A stretch of 64,000 bases of DNA. Source: Caballeronia fortuita (GTDB lineage: Bacteria; Pseudomonadota; Gammaproteobacteria; Burkholderiales; Burkholderiaceae). The number at the start of each line of letters is the position of its first letter. Positions within the stretch are counted from its first letter, which is position 1. The notes beneath the pieces were generated by a model. That model searched no databases and was not told where the DNA came from. It was given only the letters and a program-made list of their open reading frames with translations. The DNA lies in the NCBI RefSeq assembly GCF_001544835.2, contig NZ_FCNX02000016.1, positions 62,001 through 126,000 on the forward strand, read 5' to 3'. Position numbers and translations under genes: made by a program. This document shows, piece after piece, positions 18,706 to 27,700 of this stretch.

Positions 18706-19550
18706 ACGCGCAGCATCGGCAGCGGCTCGAAGCGCGCGCCGAGAATCGATGATGCATCGCTCTGGCCGCACGCGCGGAGCACCGTCGCATACAGCCTTCT
18801 GAAGTCGACGCCGACCGGCAAGCCGCCGTCCGCATCGAGCCGATCGAGCCGAGGCGGCGTGCCGTAGAGTCCGCCGCGCACGCTTCCTCCCATCACGAAA
18901 TGCGCCGCGCCGGCGCCGTGATCCGTGCCGCCCGCGATGTTCTCCCGCACGGCGCGGCCGAAATCCGAGCGCGTCATCACGAGCGTCTTGCGCCATGCGC
19001 CCGACGCGATCAGCCGCGCACGCAACGATGCGAGACGCTCGGCCAACGCACTCAGCAGCGCCGCATGCCGGCGCGACTGTGCCTCGTGCGTATCGAAGCC
19101 GTGCAGCGCGATGTGCGTCACTTCCACGTCCACGCGATCGAGCCAGCCATCGGCACGATATTCGTCCACATGCGACGCCGTGTCCCAGATTTGCCGCGAG
19201 CGGTAATGCGAGCGATTGGGCGCGTCGTAGCCTACGCCCTGCACGATCGCCAGTTCTTTCGCGCGCCACGCGCTCATCAAAGGCGCGAGCGACGGGTGCA
19301 AAGCTGTCTTTTCGTCGAGCGTCAACGCCCGCTCTTTCGGGATCGCGAGCGTCGGGCGCAACACGCGATAGCGCGGATCGGCGATCGGGATCACGGTGTT
19401 GAGCGCGTCGTTGCCGCCTTCTAGATCGACGAGGACGAGCGATTGAATAGCCGATGCAGAACCGGCCCGCGCGATAGCGAACGCTTCGTTCGCGCTCGCC
19501 GCGCTTCCCGCGAACGCGCCGGCAACCGAGAGGAATTGACGTCGGTTCAT
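18702..19550 (-). CDS. DUF1501 family protein, short form, Tat-exported
   Basis: A 282-residue protein starting MNRRQFLSVAGAFAGSAA, a twin-arginine signal. It carries the DUF1501 landmarks LEGGNDALNTVIPIADPRY near 43, HPSLAPLMSAW near 85, GFDTHEAQ near 152, the SDFGRAVREN segment near 193, TDHGAGAAHFVMGGSVRGG near 208, and DFRRLYATVLRACG near 251. Typical members are about 380-430 residues; here about 100 residues normally found between the GWLDR region and the GFDTH motif are absent, although all flanking motifs are intact. The family is related to the alkaline phosphatase/sulfatase superfamily and often pairs with DUF1800; no DUF1800 gene is seen. It lies 16 bp after a small secreted-protein gene, so the two are an operon. 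A TTG at 19559 is an alternative start. Confidence 0.8.
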   Translation of the reverse strand: MNRRQFLSVAGAFAGSAASANEAFAIARAGSASAIQSLVLVDLEGGNDALNTVIPIADPRYRVLRPTLAIPKERALTLDEKTALHPSLAPLMSAWRAKELAIVQGVGYDAPNRSHYRSRQIWDTASHVDEYRADGWLDRVDVEVTHIALHGFDTHEAQSRRHAALLSALAERLASLRARLIASGAWRKTLVMTRSDFGRAVRENIAGGTDHGAGAAHFVMGGSVRGGLYGTPPRLDRLDADGGLPVGVDFRRLYATVLRACGQSDASSILGARFEPLPMLRV

Positions 19551-19566
19551 CGAGCGCAAACGCCGC

Positions 19567-19938
19567 TTAGCGCTTGTAGAGGTCGCGCACCGCTTCTTCG
19601 ATGTGCTGCCGCAGAAGACGCCGCTCGTCGGCGGTCATCACCGTGTGGCGCGGCGGACGCGCGGGCGGCGCCTGATCGACCTGCTGGATGGGCTGCATGG
19701 CCGGCGCTTTCGGATCGTGCTCCCGGCTCGACGAGGTCGCGCCCTTGCTGACGCGCTGCTGCGCGCGGATCATCCGGCCATCGAAACGATTCGGGGAACT
19801 TGCGAAGCCGCGATCGAAACTGGTCGACTGCGCATAGGCGTGAGGCGTGCTCAGTACTGCGTAGAGCGCACTGGCAAGAAGTGTCTTTCTGAAGATGCGC
19901 TCGGTGCGCACGGGTCCGCGCTGCCGCGCTCCCTTCAT
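19567..19938 (-). CDS. Small secreted protein of unknown function
   Basis: 123 residues from ATG 19938, preceded by a GAAGGGA ribosome site. The frame extends upstream to 20100 but that part has no signal. A signal peptide is visible (RIFRKTLLASALYAVLSTPHAYA, cleavage near residue 37). The mature part is rich in Pro, Gln, Arg and Ser with no globular motif, then a charged C-terminal helix TADERRLLRQHIEEAVRDLYKR. It is 16 bp upstream of the DUF1501 gene on the same strand and divergent from ompR. The conserved-looking C-terminal helix suggests a protein-protein contact, perhaps with the DUF1501 partner. Not recognised. Confidence 0.65.
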   Translation of the reverse strand: MKGARQRGPVRTERIFRKTLLASALYAVLSTPHAYAQSTSFDRGFASSPNRFDGRMIRAQQRVSKGATSSSREHDPKAPAMQPIQQVDQAPPARPPRHTVMTADERRLLRQHIEEAVRDLYKR

Positions 19939-20116
19939 GTTGTTCCCTTCGTTGCTCGACAACCGGACAGCCTCAGTCTTTTCACGCGCGTCTGGCAAGG
20001 GCTTGGTCGGGCCGCACGACGCGCTTGGTCTAATGGAGTATCTACCGAATGGCGGGCTTAGGTAAAGCAGTGTACGCACCAAAGCCCAAGGCCGTGCCAC
20101 AGGCCCCGTAAATTTT

Positions 20117-20147
20117 GTAACGAACTGTTACACTCCCTTTTGTTACA
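20117..20147 (+). promoter_or_regulatory. GTTACA repeats upstream of ompR (candidate OmpR operator)
   Basis: Two direct GTTACA half-sites at 20127-20132 and 20142-20147, 15 bp apart, plus an inverted GTAAC at 20117-20121. E. coli OmpR boxes contain GTTACA-like half-sites, so autoregulation is plausible. A TAAGAT hexamer at 20172-20177 may be the -10. Confidence 0.4.
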
Positions 20148-20183
20148 AACTCGGCGTTTGATCAAACGCGCTAAGATGCCGCC

Positions 20184-20909
20184 ATGGAAACCAAGAACCC
20201 TTCGAAAATTCTCGTCGTCGACGACGATCCGCGCCTGCGCGATCTGTTGCGGCGTTATCTCGGTGAGCAGGGCTTCAACGTGTATGTCGCGGAAAACGCG
20301 CCGTCGATGAACAAGCTCTGGGTGCGCGAGCGTTTCGACCTGCTCGTGCTCGATCTGATGCTGCCCGGTGAGGACGGTCTTTCCATCTGCCGTCGTCTGC
20401 GCGGCAGCAACGATCGCACGCCGATCATCATGCTGACCGCGAAGGGCGAAGATGTCGATCGCATCGTCGGCCTCGAAATGGGCGCGGACGATTATCTGCC
20501 GAAGCCGTTCAATCCGCGTGAACTCGTCGCGCGCATTCATGCGGTGCTGCGCCGCCAGACGCCGTCCGAACTGCCTGGCGCGCCGTCCGAAACCACCGAA
20601 GTCTTCGAGTTCGGCGAGTTCGCGCTAAATCTCGCGACACGCACGCTCACGAAGAACGGCCAGGAAATTCCGCTGACCACCGGCGAATTCTCGGTGCTGA
20701 AGGTGTTCGCGCGTCATCCGCGCCAGCCGCTATCGCGCGAAAAGCTGATGGAGCTCGCGCGCGGCCGTGAATACGAAGTGTTCGACCGCAGTCTCGACGT
20801 GCAGATTTCGCGTCTGCGCAAGCTGATCGAGCCCGATCCCAGCAGTCCGCGATTCATCCAGACGGTCTGGGGCCTCGGCTACGTCTTCATTCCCGACGGC
20901 GCAGCCTGA
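20184..20909 (+). CDS. ompR: Two-component response regulator OmpR
   Basis: A 241-residue OmpR/PhoB-class regulator. The receiver domain has the acidic pair in VVDDDPRLRDLL near residue 12-15, phospho-acceptor Asp in LLVLDLMLPGEDG near 57, and Lys in YLPKPFNPREL near 107. The winged-helix DNA-binding domain follows, with the typical TTGEFSVLKVFARHPRQPLSR and GRxxxVFDRSLDVQISRLRK segments (about 165-215) and the C-terminal WGLGYVFIPDG. Length and C terminus match E. coli OmpR (239). The histidine kinase gene follows after 62 bp. It responds to osmotic or envelope conditions in relatives; targets are not visible here. Confidence 0.95.
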   Translation: METKNPSKILVVDDDPRLRDLLRRYLGEQGFNVYVAENAPSMNKLWVRERFDLLVLDLMLPGEDGLSICRRLRGSNDRTPIIMLTAKGEDVDRIVGLEMGADDYLPKPFNPRELVARIHAVLRRQTPSELPGAPSETTEVFEFGEFALNLATRTLTKNGQEIPLTTGEFSVLKVFARHPRQPLSREKLMELARGREYEVFDRSLDVQISRLRKLIEPDPSSPRFIQTVWGLGYVFIPDGAA

Positions 20910-20971
20910 TCGGTCTTCGAGCGAGTTTGGTCACGCTTTCTCCCCTTCACCGAGCCGAACCCGACAGACCC

Positions 20972-22336
20972 ATGCGCATCGACAGGCGGCTACTGGCGCT
21001 CGCGTTCGGCGGCCTGTTCTGGCGAACCTTCGCCCTGATCGCGCTGCTCATCGCCGTCAGTCTGACGGCATGGTTCCAGAGCTTCCGGGTCATCGAGCGC
21101 GAGCCGCGTGCGCAACGCGTCGCGCTTCAGCTCGTCGCGGTCGTCAAGCTCACGCGCACCGCCCTGCTCTATTCCGATCCCGATCTGCGCCGCGCGCTGC
21201 TTCAGGACCTTGAGAGCAACGAAGGCGTGCGCGTGTATCCGCGCGAAACCACCGACAAGTACAAGCTCCAGCCCGACGAATCGCTCAACCGGCTGATCGA
21301 GCGCGACGTGCGCGGGCGGCTCGGCAACGAGACGATCATCGCGCAATCGGTGAACGATATTCCCGGCGTCTGGATCAGCTTCAAGATCGACGACGACGAC
21401 TACTGGGTCGCGCTCGACCGCGATCAGCTCGACACCGTCACCGGCCTTCAGTGGGCCGGCTGGGGCGTGTTCGCGCTCGCGCTCTCGCTGTTCGGCGCGG
21501 CGTTCATCACGAGTCTCGTGAACCGGCCGTTCGCGCGCCTCGCGCTCGCGGCGCGCAAGGTCGGCTCGGGGCAATCGCCCGAACCCCTGCCCGAGCGCGG
21601 CATGGGCGTCGCGGCCGAAACGAATCGAAGTTTCAATCAGATGGTGCAGGACCTCGAGCAGCTCGAAGCGGACCGCGCGCTGATGCTCGCAGGCATCTCG
21701 CACGATCTGCGCACGCCGCTCGCGCGTCTTCGGCTGGAGACGGAAATGAGCCCGTCGGACGAAGCGACCAAGCTCGCGATGATCGACGACATCGAGCAGA
21801 TGGACATGATCATCGGCCGCTTCCTCGACTATGCGCGGCCGATGCAGCGCATGCCCGAAGCCGTCGATCTCTCGATGATCGCAGGCGAGCTCGCCGCCCG
21901 CTTCCAGGCCGACGACGGCGTCGTGATGCGCACCGATCTCGCGCAAGGCGCGATCATCGAGGGCGATCCGACCGATGCGCGCCGCGTCGTCGGCAACCTG
22001 CTCGAAAACGCGCGCAAGTACGGCCGCAGCGAACACGACGACATCGCGCGCATCACGCTGCAAACGCGTGTTGCGCATGGCCGTGTCGAACTCTCGGTGA
22101 TGGACGAAGGCCGCGGCATTCCCGACGATCAGGTCGCGCTGATCACGCGTCCGTTCTATCGCGTCGATACGGCGCGCACGCAGGCGAACGGCACGGGTCT
22201 CGGCATGGCGATCGTGCAGCGGCTCGTCACGCGGCAGCGCGGCACGCTGCGCCTGCGCAACCGCACGCCGCTGCCCGGCTTCGAAGTGACCATCGATTTC
22301 CCGCCGATGAAAGGCGGCCCGCGCTTCGACGCCTGA
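20972..22336 (+). CDS. envZ: Osmolarity sensor histidine kinase EnvZ
   Basis: A 454-residue inner-membrane sensor kinase that phosphorylates and dephosphorylates OmpR. TM1 lies near residues 17-40, a periplasmic sensor domain of about 115 residues follows, TM2 is near 160-180, then a HAMP linker. The H-box ISHDLRTPLARLRLE is near residue 245; the N-box NLLENARKYG near 345, the G1 box DEGRGIPDD near 382 and the G2 box GTGLGMAIVQRL near 408. I chose ATG 20972 (MRIDRRLLAL); an upstream TTG at 20927 is possible. The second half of the ompR-envZ operon. Confidence 0.93.
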   Translation: MRIDRRLLALAFGGLFWRTFALIALLIAVSLTAWFQSFRVIEREPRAQRVALQLVAVVKLTRTALLYSDPDLRRALLQDLESNEGVRVYPRETTDKYKLQPDESLNRLIERDVRGRLGNETIIAQSVNDIPGVWISFKIDDDDYWVALDRDQLDTVTGLQWAGWGVFALALSLFGAAFITSLVNRPFARLALAARKVGSGQSPEPLPERGMGVAAETNRSFNQMVQDLEQLEADRALMLAGISHDLRTPLARLRLETEMSPSDEATKLAMIDDIEQMDMIIGRFLDYARPMQRMPEAVDLSMIAGELAARFQADDGVVMRTDLAQGAIIEGDPTDARRVVGNLLENARKYGRSEHDDIARITLQTRVAHGRVELSVMDEGRGIPDDQVALITRPFYRVDTARTQANGTGLGMAIVQRLVTRQRGTLRLRNRTPLPGFEVTIDFPPMKGGPRFDA

Positions 22337-22429
22337 AACCCTCTGCAAGGACGTGTCACGCAAGCGTTGCGACGATCCGGTAGCGTGGTCGGAGTATGTG
22401 CTCTCAACGAATCCACAGGAGTTGTCCGC

Positions 22430-22978
22430 ATGAAGACCGTTGGCGATAAAGTCGAAGCATTCACCGTCACCGCAGCGAAGCCAGGTTTCAACCATCACGA
22501 GGAAAACGGCCAGTCCGCTTTCGAGGAAATCACCGAGCAGTCCTTTCCGGGCAAGTGGAAGATCATCTACTTTTATCCGAAGGACTTCTCGTTCGTCTGC
22601 CCGACGGAGATCGTCGAGTTCGCAAAGCTCGCGAACGATTTCGAGGACCGCGACGCGGTTCTGCTCGGCGGCAGCGTCGACAACGAATTCGTCAAGCTCG
22701 CCTGGCGACGCGAGCATAAAGACCTGAACAAGCTGAACCACTACGCGTTCGGCGACGTGAAAGGCGAACTCATCGATCAGCTCGGCGTGCGCGACAAGGA
22801 AGCCGGCGTGGCGTTGCGCGCGACTTTCATCGTCGATCCCGACAACGTGATTCAGCACGTGTCGGTGAACAATCTGAACGTGGGCCGCAGCCCGGAAGAA
22901 GTCCTGCGCGTTCTCGACGGTCTGCAAACCGACGAACTATGCCCGTGCAACCGCGCGGTCGGCGGCTCGACGCTGTAA
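22430..22978 (+). CDS. ahpC: Peroxiredoxin AhpC (AhpC/AhpD type)
   Basis: A 182-residue typical 2-Cys-like peroxiredoxin that reduces H2O2, organic peroxides and peroxynitrite. The peroxidatic Cys57 lies in the FVCPTEIVEF motif, and the C terminus DELCPCNRAVGG has a CxC pair near 171-173, as in the AhpC form reduced by AhpD rather than AhpF. Start ATG 22430 follows an AGGAG ribosome site at 22418-22422. In relatives ahpD lies next to it; here the downstream ahpD is truncated, so reduction must depend on another AhpD copy or a thioredoxin-like donor. I see no clear OxyR site in the 93-bp upstream gap. Confidence 0.93.
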   Translation: MKTVGDKVEAFTVTAAKPGFNHHEENGQSAFEEITEQSFPGKWKIIYFYPKDFSFVCPTEIVEFAKLANDFEDRDAVLLGGSVDNEFVKLAWRREHKDLNKLNHYAFGDVKGELIDQLGVRDKEAGVALRATFIVDPDNVIQHVSVNNLNVGRSPEEVLRVLDGLQTDELCPCNRAVGGSTL

Positions 22979-23076
22979 GCGTTTCCAAGTGCCGCAAAGG
23001 CCGCCATCGAGCCGGGCATGATTGAGCGATGAGCGGGCTTTTCGATGCCACCCAAAAGGCGTAACCGACGGACCTT

Positions 23077-23324
23077 GTGTCCGCGATCAAGGAACGCGTG
23101 CCCGACTACGCGAAGAACTTCCGCCCAAACGTCGACGGCACGATCGCGCGTTCATCGCTCGAAGGCAACGATGCGGTCGGCGTCGCGCTCGCCGCCGCGT
23201 TTGCCGCGAAGGCGACCGAGCTGGTCGGCATCATTCGTAACGCGGGCGTGCTCTCGCCTGAAGAGACGCATGCCGCGCTCACCGCCGCCGCGCTGATGGG
23301 CATGAACAACGTCTTCGCCGCGCT
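23077..23324 (+). pseudogene. ahpD remnant, truncated at its 3' end
   Basis: From GTG 23077 the frame reads VSAIKERVPDYAKNFRPNVD and so on, closely matching the N-terminal half of alkyl hydroperoxidase AhpD, through ALTAAALMGMNNVF near 23316. Intact AhpD is about 174 residues and its active site is a C-terminal CxxC with a Glu/His relay; all of that is missing. After about residue 83 the frame runs into the antisense of the convergent ispF gene and stops at 23397. The break in homology coincides with the ispF stop codon at 23325, so a deletion has joined the two. The upstream frame has a stop at 23062 and there is no good ribosome site. Confidence 0.75.
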
Positions 23325-23816
23325 TTACCCGTCGATCGACGTGCGGCGCAAAAGCACCGCGGCCTGTGCCTCGATGCCTTCCTTGCGGCCGAGATAGCCG
23401 AGCTTCTCATTCGTCTTGGCCTTCACGTTCACGCGATCCATCGGAAGATCGAGATCGGCGGCGATGTTCTCGCGCATCGCATCGATATGCGGCGCAAGCT
23501 TCGGTGCCTGCGCGATGATCGTGCTGTCCACGTTCGCGATCGCAAAGCCTGCTTCCGACACGCGCCGGAACGCCTCGCGCAGCAGCACGCGGCTGTCGGC
23601 GCCGGCGAATTCGGTCGCCGTGTCCGGAAAATGACGGCCGATATCGCCGAGCGACGCCGCGCCGAAAAGCGCGTCGGTGATGGCGTGCAGGAGCACGTCG
23701 GCGTCGGAATGCCCGAGCAGTCCGCGTTCATAAGGGATCGTTACGCCGCCGATGATGAGCGGGCGGCCCTCGACGAGCTGGTGGACGTCGTATCCTTGTC
23801 CGATTCTGAAATCCAT
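23325..23816 (-). CDS. ispF: 2-C-methyl-D-erythritol 2,4-cyclodiphosphate synthase IspF
   Basis: A 163-residue enzyme of the MEP isoprenoid pathway that makes MEcPP from CDP-ME 2-phosphate. The metal-binding DxH motif is GYDVHQL near residues 8-14, with GGVTIPYERGLLGHSDADVL near 23-42 (second His and Asp), GDIGRHFPDTA near 57 and the C-terminal KAKTNEKLGYLGRKEGIEA. Length is normal (about 160). I chose ATG 23816 (MDFRIGQGYDV); the frame runs further upstream into ispD without homology. It follows ispD by 26 bp, so the two form an ispDF operon. Its stop abuts the truncated ahpD. Confidence 0.97.
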   Translation of the reverse strand: MDFRIGQGYDVHQLVEGRPLIIGGVTIPYERGLLGHSDADVLLHAITDALFGAASLGDIGRHFPDTATEFAGADSRVLLREAFRRVSEAGFAIANVDSTIIAQAPKLAPHIDAMRENIAADLDLPMDRVNVKAKTNEKLGYLGRKEGIEAQAAVLLRRTSIDG

Positions 23817-23842
23817 CGATGCAAACCTTTGTTGAGTGTGAG

Positions 23843-24565
23843 TCAGGCGTCGACCGAAAGCATCGCGCCCGCGAGCGCGAAATCTTCCGGATACGTCACC
23901 TTGAAGTTGCGCAAGCTGCCCTGCACGAGCTTCGGCGAGTGCCCGAGCCATTCGATGGCGCTCGCTTCGTCCGTCAGGTCGTGGCCGTCGTGACGCGCAC
24001 GCTCGATCGCTTCGCGCAGCATGCCGAGGCGGAACATCTGCGGCGTCTGCGCCTGCCAGAGCCCGTCGCGCGATTCGGTGCGTGCTATGCGGACATCGTC
24101 CGTGAGCACATCGGGCATGTTCGGTGCGACGCGTTTCAGCGTGTCCGCGACCGGCAGCGCGAGAATGCCGCCGACCGCATCATCGCGCAGTTCCGCGACG
24201 AGCTTGCGAATCAGCGTAGGCGTGATGCCGGGCCGCGCGGCGTCGTGCACGAGCACCCAGTCGTCGTCGCGCGCGCCGAATCGGGCGAGCGCGATCAGGC
24301 CGTTGTACACCGACGCCTGCCGCGAGGCGCCGCCGCAGCGATCGACCGCGAAGCGCAATCCGGCGAAGCGGCGCGCGTCGAAGTGATGGTCGTCCGGTGC
24401 GAGCACGACGAGCGTCTGCGAGAATTCGGAGCACGCGTCGAACGCCGCGAGCGTGTATGCGAGCATCGGGCGGCCCGCGACCGTCTGGTATTGCTTGGGC
24501 ATCGGCGCGCCGGAGCGGCTGCCGGTGCCGGCACAGGGAATCAGTGAGAACAGGCGCGAAGTCAC
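23843..24565 (-). CDS. ispD: 2-C-methyl-D-erythritol 4-phosphate cytidylyltransferase IspD
   Basis: A 240-residue MEP-pathway enzyme that joins MEP with CTP. The nucleotide-binding motif is ALIPCAGTGSRSG-like (here SLIPCAGTGSRSGAPMPKQY near residues 6-25), then VVLAPDDHHF near 54, VLVHDAARPG near 103 and a WQAQTPQMFR segment near 165. GTG 24565 gives the expected VTSRLF N terminus; the frame extends upstream to 24595 without homology. It is divergent from mfd with a 138-bp gap. Confidence 0.95.
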   Translation of the reverse strand: MTSRLFSLIPCAGTGSRSGAPMPKQYQTVAGRPMLAYTLAAFDACSEFSQTLVVLAPDDHHFDARRFAGLRFAVDRCGGASRQASVYNGLIALARFGARDDDWVLVHDAARPGITPTLIRKLVAELRDDAVGGILALPVADTLKRVAPNMPDVLTDDVRIARTESRDGLWQAQTPQMFRLGMLREAIERARHDGHDLTDEASAIEWLGHSPKLVQGSLRNFKVTYPEDFALAGAMLSVDA

Positions 24566-24703
24566 GGCAATTGAGCGGGCAGTTGAGGTGAACAAGTCAA
24601 AGTTGAAGCCCGGATTTTATAATAGGTCAATCGCTACCACGTCCCGCGCATGCCGGTTCGATTCTTCGAACCCGCGTTCGCCGGGCGGCTCCATGCACAC
24701 CTT

Positions 24704-27700
24704 ATGCCTTCCAAAGCCGTCACCGCGCAGTCCAGTTCTCCCATCGCGCTCGTGAAAGCGGGCCAGCGTTTCGTGTTCGACGGCGCGTCCGGCTCCGCCG
24801 ATGCGCTCGCCATCGCGCGCTATCACGCCGCGTATCGCGAGAGCGTGCCGCTGCTGACGGTCGTCACCGCGAGCGCCGTCGATGCCCAGCGCCTCGCCGC
24901 CGAAATCCCCTACTTCGCGCCCGACGCGCGCGTGCGCCTTCTGCCCGATTGGGAAACGCTGCCCTACGACACGTTCTCGCCGCATCAGGACCTCGTCTCC
25001 GAACGGCTCGCGACGCTGCACGATCTCGGCGAAGGCCGCTGCGACATCCTGATCGTGCCCGCAACGACGGCGCTGTATCGCATGCCGCCCGCCTCGTTCC
25101 TCGCGGCCTACACGTTCTCGTTCACGCAGGGCGAACGGCTCGACGAAGCGAAGCTCAAGGCGCAGTTGACGCTCGCGGGCTACGAGCATGTGAGCCAGGT
25201 CGTGCGGCCGGGCGAATACTGCGTGCGCGGCTCGCTGATCGATCTGTATCCGATGGGCTCGGCGCTGCCGTATCGCCTCGACCTGTTCGACGATCAGGTG
25301 GACTCCATCCGCGCGTTCGATACCGACACACAGCGCAGCCTCTATCCGGTGCGCGACGTGCGCCTCTTGCCGGGCCGCGAGTTTCCGTTCGACGAAGCCG
25401 CGCGCACCGCCTTTCGCAGCCGCTGGCGCGAAGTCTTCGAGGGCGATCCGAGCCGTTCGCAGATTTACAAGGACATGGGCAACGGCGTGCCGTCGGCGGG
25501 CATCGAATACTATCTGCCGCTCTTCTTCGATGAAACCGCGACGCTCTTTCACTACCTGCCGCAAGGCTCGCAACTGGCGTTCGTCGGCGACATGGACGCG
25601 GCGATCAAGCGCTTCACGCACGACACGAAGCAGCGCTTCGACTTCCTTTCGCACGATCGCGAGCGCCCCCTGCTCGAACCGCGCCGGCTCTTTCTCACCG
25701 ACGACGACTTTTTCACGTTCGCAAAACCGTTCGCGCAACTGAAGTTTCCCGCGACACCCGAAGGCGGCTGGGCCGTGCCGCTGCCGGGACTCGCGATCGA
25801 CCGCCACGCCGACGAGCCCTTGCTCGCGCTGCGACATTATCTGGAGCAGACGGACAATCGCGTGATGCTCGTCGCGGAATCGGCGGGACGGCGCGAGACG
25901 ATCCAGCAACTGCTAGCCGATAACGGCCTGCGCGGCGAGTTGCGCGACACGTTCCAGGAGTGGCTGAGCGCCGACGGCAAGTTCACGCTCGGCATCGCGC
26001 CGCTCGCGAACGGCTTTTCGCTGCCGGCGGAAAAGCTGTCGATCGTCACCGAGACCGAACTCTACGGACCACTCGCGCGCCGCGCGGGACGGCGTCGTCA
26101 GGAACAGGCGAGCAACGTCGATTCGATGGTGCGCGATCTCGCCGAGCTGAAGGTCGGCGATCCGGTCGTGCATGCGCAGCACGGCATCGGCCGATACATG
26201 GGTCTCGTGTCGATGGACCTCGGCGAAGGCGAAACCGAATTCCTGCATCTGGAGTATCACAACGAAGCGAAGTTGTACGTGCCGGTCGCGCAATTGCACG
26301 TGATCTCGCGCTACAGCGGCGCGGACCCGGAAAGCGCGCCCTTGCACACGCTAGGCTCCGGCCAGTGGGAAAAGGCCAAGCGCAAGGCCGCGCAGCAGAT
26401 CCGCGACACAGCTGCCGAACTGCTCAACCTCTACGCACGCCGCGCGGCGCGCGAAGGCTATGCGTTCAAGCTCGAACCGCGCGATTACACCAAGTTCGCG
26501 GAGAGCTTCGGCTTCGAGGAGACGCCGGATCAGGCGGCGGCGATTGCAGCCGTGATCGGCGACATGACGAGCGGCAAGCCGATGGACCGCCTCGTGTGCG
26601 GCGATGTCGGCTTCGGCAAGACGGAAGTCGCGTTGCGCGCCGCGTTCATCGCGGTGATGGCGGGCAAGCAGGTCGCGATTCTTTCACCGACGACGCTGCT
26701 CGCCGAGCAGCACACGCAGACCTTCACCGATCGCTTCGCCGATTGGCCGGTGCGCATCGCGGAGCTGTCGCGCTTCAAGACCGGCAAGGAAGTGTCGACG
26801 GCGGTGCAGCAGATCAACGAGGGCTCGGTCGATATCGTCATCGGCACGCACAAGCTCTTGTCGAGCGATGTGAAGTTCAAGCGTCTCGGGCTGGTGATCA
26901 TCGACGAGGAGCATCGCTTCGGCGTGCGTCAGAAGGAGGCGCTCAAGGCGTTGCGCGCCGAAGTCGACGTGCTCACGCTCACCGCGACGCCGATTCCGCG
27001 CACGCTCGGCATGGCGCTCGAAGGCCTGCGCGATTTTTCCGTGATCGCGACTGCGCCGCAGAAGCGCCTTGCGATCAAGACGTTCGTGCGCCGCGAGGAA
27101 GACGGCGTGATCCGCGAGGCGATGCTGCGCGAACTCAAGCGCGGCGGCCAGGTGTACTTTCTGCACAACGAAGTCGAGACGATCGAGAATCGGCGCACGA
27201 TGCTCGAGGCGCTCGTGCCCGAGGCGCGCATCGCGGTGGCGCACGGACAGATGCACGAACGCGAGCTGGAGCGCGTGATGCGCGATTTCGTCGGGCAGCG
27301 CGCGAATGTGCTGCTGTGCACGACGATCATCGAGACGGGCATCGACGTGCCGAGCGCCAACACGATCCTCATGCATCGCGCGGACAAGTTCGGTCTGGCG
27401 CAATTGCATCAGTTGCGCGGGCGTGTCGGGCGTTCGCATCATCAGGCGTATGCGTATTTGCTGGTGCATGATCCGCAGTCGCTGACGAAGCAGGCGCAGC
27501 GCCGGCTCGAAGCCATTCAGCAGATGGAGGAACTTGGATCGGGCTTCTATCTCGCGATGCACGATCTTGAAATTCGCGGCACGGGCGAAGTGCTCGGCGA
27601 CAAGCAATCGGGCGAGATTCACGAGATCGGCTTTCAGCTTTACACGGACATGCTGAACGATGCCGTGCGCGCGCTGCGCGAAGGCCGCGAGCCGGACTTG

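Noticed and set aside
24650..24703. ATG 24650 as the mfd start
   Set aside because: It adds 18 residues that do not resemble Mfd N termini, while ATG 24704 gives the typical short lead before the conserved SPIALVKAGQRF segment. Neither has a strong ribosome site, so this is not certain.
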